Positions 25,498 through 32,937 of a stretch of DNA of 64,000 nucleotides are shown here, one piece after another. The DNA comes from Salinactinospora qingdaonensis (GTDB lineage Bacteria > Actinomycetota > Actinomycetes > Streptosporangiales > Streptosporangiaceae): positions 1 to 64,000 of the forward strand of contig NZ_BAABDD010000022.1 in assembly GCF_039539445.1 (NCBI RefSeq), written 5' to 3'. The position numbers and the translations under genes are program-made. How positions within the stretch are numbered: position 1 is the stretch's first letter; each line of letters begins with the position of its first letter. The notes beneath the pieces are model-generated. The model did not search any database. It was not told the origin of the DNA and saw nothing but the letters and a program-made list of their open reading frames with translations.

Positions 25498-25528
25498 GGC
25501 CGGTCCACGCCCCCGTCGTGAACCGGCC
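25498..25528 (+). terminator. Hairpin after tmk
   Basis: GGCCGGTCCACG (25498-25509) pairs with CGTGAACCGGCC (25517-25528) with one mismatch and loop CCCCCGT, eight bases after the stop codon. No T tract follows. Confidence 0.5.
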
Positions 25529-25698
25529 TGAAGCTGTGTGAGCGTCCCGAGAATCGCCGGGCGGCGACACGTCATGGCGGTCACGGTCGTCTCACCTCAC
25601 CACCGACGTTCACCGTGGGTGCGTTGTGGAGAGTCCGGCACCGAATCGTTGGGCAGTCAGTCCGCGATGTCGCCCGCTGCTCGTATGCTTGAGTCCCG

Positions 25699-26871
25699 AT
25701 GAGCGTCTTCGACGACCTGGTAGGCCAGGACGCGGTCACCGATCAACTGCGCGCTGCCGCGCACGGCGCTGCCGACCTGCTCGCCGGCGGCGACGGCGGG
25801 GCCATGACGCACGCCTGGCTGTTCACCGGGCCGCCGGGCTCGGGGCGCGCCGAAGCCGCCCGCGCCTTCGCCGCGGCACTGGAGTGCCACGACGGCGGGT
25901 GCGGGCACTGCGACTCCTGCCACCAAGTGTTCGCCGGCACGCACGCTGACGTGTTCTACGTGCGCCCCAGCGGCTTGAGCTTCGGGGTGGAAAAGACCCG
26001 CGAATTGGTATTGCAGGCGGCGTCGCGTCCCACGGGCGGCAGGTTCCGAGTGGTGCTGTTCGAGGACGCCGACCGGGCCACCGAGGCGGCCTCCAACGCA
26101 CTGCTCAAGGCGGTCGAGGAACCCTCCAGCCGCACCGTGTGGCTGCTGTGCACCCCCACAGCCGAGGACCTGCTCGTCACGATCCGCTCGCGCTGTCGCG
26201 TGGTCAACCTGCGCATGCCCAGCCCCGAGGCCGTCACCGAGCTGCTCGTCTCGCGCGACGGGGTCGACCCGACGGTGGCAGCAGAGGCCGCACGCGCCGC
26301 GGCCGGCCACGTGGAGCGGGCCCGCGAACTCGTCCGCGACCCCGCTGCTCGGGAGCGTCGCGAGCAGGTGCTGGCCATCCCCGGGATGTTGGAAGGGATG
26401 GGGGCGTGTGTCTCCGCCGCCGCCCAACTGCACGAACTGGCTGAGGCCGAGGCCAAGGCGAAAACCAGCGAGCTCGACGAGCGGGAGAAGTCCGACCTGA
26501 AGGCGGCCTATGGCGAGGGCGCCACAGGCAAGGGGGTCGCCAAGGCGGTGCGCGGCGCCGCGGGAGCCCTCAAAAGCCTGGAGGAGGAGCAGAAGCGCCG
26601 CGCCACCCGAATCAAGCGCGACACCTACGATCTCGCGCTGCTGGATCTGGTGGCCTTCTACCGCGATGTGCTCGCCAAACAGGTGGGGGCGCAGGTTGAG
26701 CTGTCCACAGCCAGCCACGACAGTCAGCTACGGCGTATCGCCGAGCGTTCCACCCCCGAGGCGACCCTGCGGCGTATCGATGCCATCATGGCCTGTCGCC
26801 GCCGCATCGCCGCCAACGTCCATCCCCAGATTGCGCTGGAGGCCATGACCGCCGCGCTGTACATGGGGTGA
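25699..26871 (+). CDS. holB: DNA polymerase III subunit delta'
   Basis: 390-residue clamp-loader subunit. The P-loop is TGPPGSGRAEAA at about residue 43, with Arg replacing the Walker Lys, as usual for delta', which does not hydrolyse ATP. A zinc module follows with four Cys in ECHDGGCGHCDSC (about 62-75), and ASNALLKAVEEPSSRTVWLL marks the sensor region. It works with DnaX and HolA to load the beta clamp. The C-terminal third contains a charged helical insertion (EAEAKAKTSELDEREKSDLK) common in actinobacterial forms. It sits in the topA-tmk-holB-ricT neighbourhood. Confidence 0.93.
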   Translation: MSVFDDLVGQDAVTDQLRAAAHGAADLLAGGDGGAMTHAWLFTGPPGSGRAEAARAFAAALECHDGGCGHCDSCHQVFAGTHADVFYVRPSGLSFGVEKTRELVLQAASRPTGGRFRVVLFEDADRATEAASNALLKAVEEPSSRTVWLLCTPTAEDLLVTIRSRCRVVNLRMPSPEAVTELLVSRDGVDPTVAAEAARAAAGHVERARELVRDPAARERREQVLAIPGMLEGMGACVSAAAQLHELAEAEAKAKTSELDEREKSDLKAAYGEGATGKGVAKAVRGAAGALKSLEEEQKRRATRIKRDTYDLALLDLVAFYRDVLAKQVGAQVELSTASHDSQLRRIAERSTPEATLRRIDAIMACRRRIAANVHPQIALEAMTAALYMG

Positions 26872-26972
26872 ACACGCGCCGGCGCCCCGCTGCCCCCTCG
26901 GTGCCACGGCGATCCCGCATCGCCTGCGCCATGACGGTGACGTGAAGCACGACAACGACCTATGGTGTGCTC

Positions 26973-27830
26973 GTGGGCATGATGATGGCGGTGAGCTTCG
27001 AGCGTTACGGTCGGCTGTACTACCTCGACCCGGGCGGTCACAGCCCGAGCGTGGGCGACAAGGTGCTTGTTCCCACCGACGACGGTCCTGAGGTGGCCGA
27101 GTGCGTCTGGGCGCCGGAGTGGGTGAGCGAGGAGGTCGACGACCTTCCGGTATGCGAGGGCATGGCCACGCGCGCCGACATCGCCCGAGACGAGCGCAAC
27201 CGCACCCGCCGTGCCGAGGCCCGTTCTCAGGCCAAGCGACTGATTCGCGCCAACGGCCTGCCCATGAAGGTGGTCGGGGTTGACTACCTCTCGGAGGGCC
27301 CCACCTTCGTGGTCTACTTCTCTGCCCCCCACCGGGTGGACTTTCGTGACCTCATCCGCGAAATGTCGCGCGCCCTCGACACTCGGGTGGAGTTTCGCCA
27401 GGTCGGCGCGCGTGACGAGGCACGGCTCCAGGGCGGTATCGGTCCATGCGGGCGTGACCTGTGCTGTGCCACGTTCCTCAAAGACTTCGAGCCGGTGTCG
27501 GTTCGCATGGCCAAGGACCAGAACCTCCCCGTCAACCCGATGCGCATCGCCGGCGCGTGCGGTCGGCTCATGTGCTGCCTCAAATACGAGCACCCTCTTT
27601 ACCAGGAGTTCAAGGCCAGCACCCCCGACCCGGGCAGCAAGGTCGGCACCCCCGAAGGTGACGGGGTGGTGATCGGCCACGACGTTCCCCGCGAGAAGGT
27701 CGTGGTGCGGCTCAACGACGGGGGACGGCGCTGCGCCTGCGACCGCGCCGATGTATGCGGTCCCCGCCAGGCCTACGAGAGCACCCATGGCCAGCGTTCG
27801 ACCTCCGACGACGAGGGCGAGGCCGGTTGA
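26973..27830 (+). CDS. PSP1 C-terminal domain protein (RicT-like)
   Basis: About 285 residues. The PSP1/RicT core includes GPTFVVYFSAPHRVDFRDL and IGPCGRDLCCATFL with its CxxxxCC motif, and then GACGRLMCCLKYEH. The conserved Cys are the residues that in Bacillus RicT take part in an Fe-S-containing Y-complex affecting RNA maturation. The actinobacterial role is not established. Start codons are clustered: GTG 26967, GTG 26973 and ATG 26979 all fit, and 26973 is chosen by comparison with the usual MGMxxAV start. Its TGA overlaps the TTG start of the next gene, so the two are probably coupled. Confidence 0.85.
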   Translation: MGMMMAVSFERYGRLYYLDPGGHSPSVGDKVLVPTDDGPEVAECVWAPEWVSEEVDDLPVCEGMATRADIARDERNRTRRAEARSQAKRLIRANGLPMKVVGVDYLSEGPTFVVYFSAPHRVDFRDLIREMSRALDTRVEFRQVGARDEARLQGGIGPCGRDLCCATFLKDFEPVSVRMAKDQNLPVNPMRIAGACGRLMCCLKYEHPLYQEFKASTPDPGSKVGTPEGDGVVIGHDVPREKVVVRLNDGGRRCACDRADVCGPRQAYESTHGQRSTSDDEGEAG

Positions 27831-29368
27831 AGCGCGGCTCCCGGTGTGTCGCCTTGGCCATGGTCGTGTCGCTGCTGGCAGCCGGGTGCGCCGCCGACTC
27901 CGGGCAGCAGGGCCAATCCGCCCCGGCGGGGCTCGCGACGTTCTACGAGCAGCAGGTCAGGTGGCGCGGCTGCGGGGATGACGCGGCGGGCTTCGAGTGC
28001 GCCACCGTCGAGGTGCCGCTGGACTACGACGCCCCGGAGGGCGAACGCCTGGAGATCGCCGTCAAACGGCTGCCCGCCGCCGACGGCCACGCCCGCGGGT
28101 CGCTCCTGGTGAACCCGGGCGGTCCGGGGGGCTCGGGGGTGGACTACGTCAGCGTCGCCGGCAGCGCCCTCAGCGAGCGGTTGCGCGCCGAGTTCGACAT
28201 CGTCGGCTTCGATCCGCGCGGCGTCGGCGAGAGCAGCCCCGTTCGCTGCCTCGACCGGGACGGGCTCGACGACTACCTCGGCCACGATGCCGGCAGCGAC
28301 GGCGACTCAGCGGTAGCGCGGCTGACCCCGCGAGAGCGCGCCGAGTTGGCGCAGGTCAACCGGGAGTTCGTCGAGGCGTGCGAGCGCCGCTCCGGCGAGC
28401 TGCTCCCGCATATGGACACCGTCTCCACCGCCCGGGACATGGATGTGCTGCGCGGCGTGCTCGGCGACACCGCGCTCACCTACCTCGGCAAGTCCTACGG
28501 CACCTACCTCGGCGCGGTCTACGCCGACCTGTTCCCCGAGCGAGTGCGGGCGCTCGCGCTGGACGGCGCCATCGATCCCAACCTCAACCAGCTCCAGATG
28601 AGCCTGCACCAGGCGGAGGGGTTCACGCTCGCCCTCGAAGCCTTCATCGACGACTGTCTGAGCCTACGGCGCTGCCCGCTGGCACGCGGCGGAGCCACCA
28701 CCGCCGAGCAGGCCACCGCCAACCTGAGTGATCTCCTGGTGGCGGCTCAGCGGGAGCCACTGGCTACCACCATGGGCGACGGCCGCGAGGTCAACCGGAC
28801 CCGGGTGGAGACAGCGCTGATTTCTGCGCTGTACAACGAGTCGTATTGGCCCCGGGCGCGCGACGCGCTCGCCGACGCCTTCGACGGGGACGGCACCGCC
28901 CTGCTGCGCCTGGCCGACCAGCTCTATGACCGCGAGCCCGGCGAGGACTACGAGAACACCACAGCGGCGCTCATCGCGGTGAACTGCTCTGACCACCCCA
29001 ACCCCCGCGATATCGACGCCTACGCCGACGCCGCGGCCGAGGCCGCCGAGATAGCGCCGCTGTTTGGCCCCTCGCTCGCGTGGGGCGCGCTGCCCTGCGC
29101 CTACTGGCCCGCCGAGGCCACGGTCGAGCCGGTCCAGGTCGACGCGCCGGGGGCCGCCCCCATCCTGGTCGTGGGGACCACGCGCGACCCGGCCACGCCC
29201 TACCAGTGGGCGCAGAACCTGGCCGGTGCCCTGGAGTCGGGGGTGCTGCTCACCCACGAAAGCGGTGGGCACACGGCCTACCGCAGCGGCAGCGTCTGCG
29301 TTGACGAGACGGTCGACACTTACCTCATCGAGGCCGAGCCGCCAGAGGACGCCACCGTGTGCCGGTGA
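27827..29368 (+). CDS. Alpha/beta-hydrolase lipoprotein, TAP-like (S33) peptidase
   Basis: 513-residue exported hydrolase. The N-terminus KRGSRCVALAMVVSLLAAGC is a lipoprotein signal peptide with lipobox LAAGC, so the protein is membrane-anchored outside the cell. The oxyanion region is VNPGGPGGSG, the nucleophile S223 is in LGKSYGTYLG, the acid D454 is in GTTRDPATP and H482 is in GGHTAY. The C-terminal part is the TAP-like domain of tripeptidyl aminopeptidases. The TTG start at 27827 overlaps the upstream TGA (TTGA) and is the only start that yields the signal peptide. Peptide substrates are inferred from the family. Confidence 0.88.
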   Translation: MKRGSRCVALAMVVSLLAAGCAADSGQQGQSAPAGLATFYEQQVRWRGCGDDAAGFECATVEVPLDYDAPEGERLEIAVKRLPAADGHARGSLLVNPGGPGGSGVDYVSVAGSALSERLRAEFDIVGFDPRGVGESSPVRCLDRDGLDDYLGHDAGSDGDSAVARLTPRERAELAQVNREFVEACERRSGELLPHMDTVSTARDMDVLRGVLGDTALTYLGKSYGTYLGAVYADLFPERVRALALDGAIDPNLNQLQMSLHQAEGFTLALEAFIDDCLSLRRCPLARGGATTAEQATANLSDLLVAAQREPLATTMGDGREVNRTRVETALISALYNESYWPRARDALADAFDGDGTALLRLADQLYDREPGEDYENTTAALIAVNCSDHPNPRDIDAYADAAAEAAEIAPLFGPSLAWGALPCAYWPAEATVEPVQVDAPGAAPILVVGTTRDPATPYQWAQNLAGALESGVLLTHESGGHTAYRSGSVCVDETVDTYLIEAEPPEDATVCR

Positions 29369-29779
29369 CCCCGGGGCAGTCGCCGGAGTCCAGGGGCTTA
29401 GCCGGCGTGAGGCGCTGGGAGGACGGGAGGCGAGCGGCGACGTCGCCGGGATCGCCCACGCCGCTGCGAGGGTGTCCCACCTGCCAGCCGGTCGTCGTGA
29501 CAGGGACCCCCCAAGAAGTTATGTCCGTTTTTTCGCTTTCCGGGAAAATGACGGCTAATCCATTCCGCCGCAAGGGCGTGGACTGCTTTTCTTGACTGAG
29601 TGTCGCGGCGTACGATCTGCTGACTTTTACGTATTTTTGCAGTTCACTAGGTGGGGTGCGCAGGAAGGCAAGGCGGACACGCGAGCTGCCTGCCCGGCTG
29701 TGTAAATTCTGACTAAAGGCCGTGTCGTAGCTGGATCGGTGTTCTTCTGCGCGGGAAAGTCCCAAGCAGGGGGATTGTT
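29369..29779. other. Intergenic region upstream of the class V aminotransferase
   Basis: 411 bp without a supported gene. The part from about 29520 to 29740 is less GC-rich than its surroundings and includes TTGACT at about 29594 and several T-rich patches, so it probably contains the promoter of the downstream gene. I cannot place a convincing -35/-10 pair. AGCAGGGGG just before 29780 is that gene's Shine-Dalgarno. Confidence 0.4.
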
Positions 29780-31357
29780 ATGCAGCGTGGAGATCACACG
29801 GCCTCGTCACCGGGGACGGACGAACCGTCATCGGGCGGGCCGGAACGCGTGCCGGTGGGAGAGGTTCCAGCCGTCTCCGCTCCACTCCCGTCGGTTCCCC
29901 GACAGTCGGCTTTCCTGCACGATTATCCGGAGTACGCCGATACGCTCCACCTCGACGAGGTGCGCGCCACCGAGTACGCCTACCTCGACCACGGGGGCCA
30001 CGTCTACCTGGATTACACCGGCGCAGGTCTTGCCGCCCACCGCCAGTTACAGCACCACGTCCAGCGCCTTGAGCGCGGTTGCTTCGGCAACCCGCATTCG
30101 GCCAGCCCGAGTTCGCAGGCCTCCACCCAACTGGTCGAAAGTGCCCGGGCCGCCGTTTTGGCCCGGTTCAATGCCTCGCCCCAGGAATACACTGCGATCT
30201 TCACTCCCAACGCCACCGGCGCTTGCCGGCTGGTGGGGGAGGCGTACCCGTTCCGCCCCGGCCGCCGGTTCGCCCAACTCGTCGACAACCACAATTCGGT
30301 CAACGGCATCCGGGAGTTCGCCCGTTCGCGTGGCGCCACACTCGACACCGTCGGGATCGCCGGTTCCGACCTTCGCGCTGACCCCACCGAGGTGGAGGAG
30401 GTGCTGCGCCGGTCGCGGCCGTGGCTGCCCAGCCTGCGGGGGCGCAAGCGCGCCGGTGGCCGTGTCGGCCTGTTCGCCTACCCGGCCCAAAGCAACTTCA
30501 CCGGCGTCCAGCACTCGCTTGACTGGATCGAAAGCGCTCACGAGTACGGGTGGGACGTCCTACTCGACGCCGCGGCCTTCGCCCCGGCCAACCGGCTCGA
30601 CTTGAGCGAGGTCAAACCCGATTTCGTGCCGGTGAGCTGGTACAAGGTTTGCGGCTACCCCACCGGTTTGGGCTGTCTCGTGGCCCGCAGGCAGGCTCTG
30701 GCGCGGCTGGAGCGGCCATGGTTCTCGGGCGGCACCATCACCGCGGCCAGTGTCCTTGGCGACTGGCACCGCCTCGCCGGCGACGAGGCAGGCTTCGAGG
30801 ACGGCACCGTGAACTTCCTGTCCATCCCCGATATCGAGGCCGGCCTGGGGTGGCTGGACGAGATCGGCGTCGACCCCGTCCATACGCGGGTTCGCTGCCT
30901 AACGGGGTGGCTCATCGACCACCTCACCGCGGCGCGCCACTCCACGGGGATGCCGCTGGTTCGGCTGTATGGGCCGGCCACGACGCGAGCGCGCGGCGGA
31001 ACGGTGGCGTTCAACTTCTTGGACCCGCGCGGCAGGGTCATCGACGAGCGGGTTGTCGCGCGAGATGCCGCGGCCCACCGTATTTCGCTGCGGACCGGCT
31101 GTTTTTGTAACCCCGGGGCTGGAGAGGCGGCCTTCAACCTCGATCCGGTCGCGCTGGCCGATCCGGGGGCCGAGAGGCCGTTCCCGCTTGAGGACTACCT
31201 CGGCCGGCTCGGCTTGCCCTCAGGCGGCGCCATCCGGGTCTCGTTGGGGCTGGTGTCCAACTTCGCCGACGTGGCGCGCTTTTTGGAGTTCGCGGTTACG
31301 ACCTACCTCGATCAGACCCCTGACGAGCGTGATCTGCCCGCGCGCAGTGGTTGCTGA
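29780..31357 (+). CDS. Class V aminotransferase (molybdenum cofactor sulfurase-like)
   Basis: A 525-residue PLP enzyme of fold type I, with a Pro/Ser-rich N-terminal extension of about 45 residues. The domain starts HVYLDYTGAGLAAHRQL. LVDNHNSVNGIREFA and GLFAYPAQSNFTGVQ match the NifS/Moco-sulfurase branch. The Schiff-base Lys is K289 in SWYKVCGYPTGLG. RTGCFCNPGAGEAAF near the C-terminus carries Cys residues typical of Moco-sulfurase-like proteins. A cysteine desulfurase or sulfurtransfer reaction is likely, but no MOSC domain or Moco gene is adjacent, so the acceptor is unknown. Strong Shine-Dalgarno AGGGGG. Confidence 0.82.
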   Translation: MQRGDHTASSPGTDEPSSGGPERVPVGEVPAVSAPLPSVPRQSAFLHDYPEYADTLHLDEVRATEYAYLDHGGHVYLDYTGAGLAAHRQLQHHVQRLERGCFGNPHSASPSSQASTQLVESARAAVLARFNASPQEYTAIFTPNATGACRLVGEAYPFRPGRRFAQLVDNHNSVNGIREFARSRGATLDTVGIAGSDLRADPTEVEEVLRRSRPWLPSLRGRKRAGGRVGLFAYPAQSNFTGVQHSLDWIESAHEYGWDVLLDAAAFAPANRLDLSEVKPDFVPVSWYKVCGYPTGLGCLVARRQALARLERPWFSGGTITAASVLGDWHRLAGDEAGFEDGTVNFLSIPDIEAGLGWLDEIGVDPVHTRVRCLTGWLIDHLTAARHSTGMPLVRLYGPATTRARGGTVAFNFLDPRGRVIDERVVARDAAAHRISLRTGCFCNPGAGEAAFNLDPVALADPGAERPFPLEDYLGRLGLPSGGAIRVSLGLVSNFADVARFLEFAVTTYLDQTPDERDLPARSGC

Positions 31358-31448
31358 GCGTCGCAGCGCCGCCGGAGCCGTGGCGATGTGCTCGATGGTC
31401 CCTGGAAGCGCTAAACTGAGCACCGGTCCGCCGCAGCGGTGGGACTAC

Positions 31449-31522
31449 GCCGCCTTAGCTCAGTCGGTCAGAGCGACGCACTCGTAATGCGTAGGTCGGG
31501 GGTTCGACTCCCCCAGGCGGCT
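31449..31522 (+). tRNA. tRNA-Thr (anticodon CGT)
   Basis: 74 nt. The acceptor GCCGCCT pairs with AGGCGGC, the D arm contains AGCTCAGTCGGTCAGAGC, the anticodon stem ACGCA/TGCGT holds the loop CTCGTAA (anticodon CGT), and the T arm is GGGGGTTCGACTCCCCC. Discriminator T; CCA is not encoded. A strong terminator follows. Confidence 0.96.
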
Positions 31523-31539
31523 CTCTTTAAGCAGCGCGT

Positions 31540-31576
31540 GCCTAGGGCGGTGCCTTTTCGGGGCACCGCCCTAGGC
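31540..31576 (+). terminator. Terminator of tRNA-Thr
   Basis: GCCTAGGGCGGTGCC (31540-31554) and GGCACCGCCCTAGGC (31562-31576) form a perfect 15-bp stem with loop TTTTCGG, 18 bp after the tRNA. Confidence 0.8.
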
Positions 31577-31792
31577 GTCTCCAGTAGCCGTTCTCGTGGC
31601 CGTGGGGTAGCTTCGCGTCCCTTGCCCCCGGCTGGTGTCGTGGCCTGCCGTCCCCGCCTGCAAAGGCCCAGCAGTTCTTTCCTCCTCCGCTGCCGTGCCG
31701 GTCGCCGCGGGCTCGTGTTCCGTTGGCGGTTGCGGTCAGTGGAGCGGCGGAGGCTGCGGCCCGCAACCACGACAGAAGAGGGGGAAACGGTC

Positions 31793-32785
31793 ATGGCCGA
31801 GTTGCACTTCGCTTCCGGAGCCGTGGCGCTGGAGCAGTATCTGGTCACCGTCGACGAGGCCGACCTCGCCGAACAGCGTGCGTGTTACGCCGACGCCGGA
31901 GAGGCGCTGGCCAGTACGCCCCTCCACGAGGGGTACCTGGAGACGGTGCGCCAGGCATGGGAGGAGCAGGTGGAACCGCGCGACCCCGATGCCCACCACC
32001 GCCACGTCGCCGGGGTGGACCTCCGCGTACTCGCCCACGAGCGGCCCGGCGCCATCGTGCTGCACGCCCACGGCGGCGGTTGGACCACCGGCCACAACGA
32101 CATGTACGACGAATGGCTCGGCCTGCTGCGCGACCGGGCAGTCGTCACCGCAGTCTCGGTGGGCTACCGCAGGGCGCCCGAACACCCCTACCCGGCGGCC
32201 GTCGCCGATCTCGAGACGGTGGCGGTGTGGCTGGCCCGCCACGGGAAGCGGGAGTTGGGGAGCGATCGGATCATCCTCGTCGGGGAGTCGGCCGGCGCCA
32301 ACCTCATCGCGGCGCTGCTCGTGCGGCTGCGCACCTCCCGTCCCGAGGTGCTGGAACGTGTCGCCGGAGCCGTGCTCACCTATGGCGCCTTCGACCTGGC
32401 CAACGTCTTACCCAGCCACCGCAACTCCACATCGGCCACGCCGGTGATCTCGGCGGCGGAGCTGGCCTGGCACATCCGCGCCTACGCCGGCGACACCGAC
32501 CTGTTCCACCCCGAGATCTCGCCCCTGTGGGCCGATCTGGACGGTATGCCCGCCGCCCTGTTCACCGTCGGGGAAGCCGATATGCTCGTCGACGACTCGG
32601 TCCTGCTGGCCAACCGCTGGGCGCTGGCCGGCAGCCCCGCCCGGCTCGACATCTACCCCGAAGCGACCCACGTTTTCGACGAGCTAGGCACGCGCCTTGG
32701 GCGCCAGGCCCGCGAACGCATCGCCGACTGGATGGCCACGCTCTCGCAGGGTGCCGGCGTTGCGCTCGGGGCCTCGCCGATCTGA
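31793..32785 (+). CDS. HSL-family alpha/beta-hydrolase (esterase/lipase)
   Basis: 330 residues, cytoplasmic (no signal). The oxyanion-hole motif is HAHGGGWTTG with H93. The nucleophile elbow is VGESAGAN with S166, which defines the hormone-sensitive-lipase (GDSAG-like) group. A C-terminal FTVGEADMLVDDS gives the acid, and EATHVFDELG the His. It probably hydrolyses short acyl esters. It lies between tRNA-Thr and the carbohydrate locus, convergent with the GH3 gene. Removal of acetyl groups from imported hemicellulose oligomers is possible but speculative. ATG 31793 follows AGAGGGGGAAA. Confidence 0.87.
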   Translation: MAELHFASGAVALEQYLVTVDEADLAEQRACYADAGEALASTPLHEGYLETVRQAWEEQVEPRDPDAHHRHVAGVDLRVLAHERPGAIVLHAHGGGWTTGHNDMYDEWLGLLRDRAVVTAVSVGYRRAPEHPYPAAVADLETVAVWLARHGKRELGSDRIILVGESAGANLIAALLVRLRTSRPEVLERVAGAVLTYGAFDLANVLPSHRNSTSATPVISAAELAWHIRAYAGDTDLFHPEISPLWADLDGMPAALFTVGEADMLVDDSVLLANRWALAGSPARLDIYPEATHVFDELGTRLGRQARERIADWMATLSQGAGVALGASPI

Positions 32786-32937
32786 GCCCCTCGCGACCTC
32801 GCTGCGGGGCCACGCGGGGGAGGGCGCGGAGGGGACGGGACCGACGGGCACCGCAGCGGACCCGCCGCACCGGGCCGGCGGCGCTTCCCCGCTCCCGTCC
32901 CACCCCCGCGCCGGTGGGGACCGAGCCGGAAGAGGGC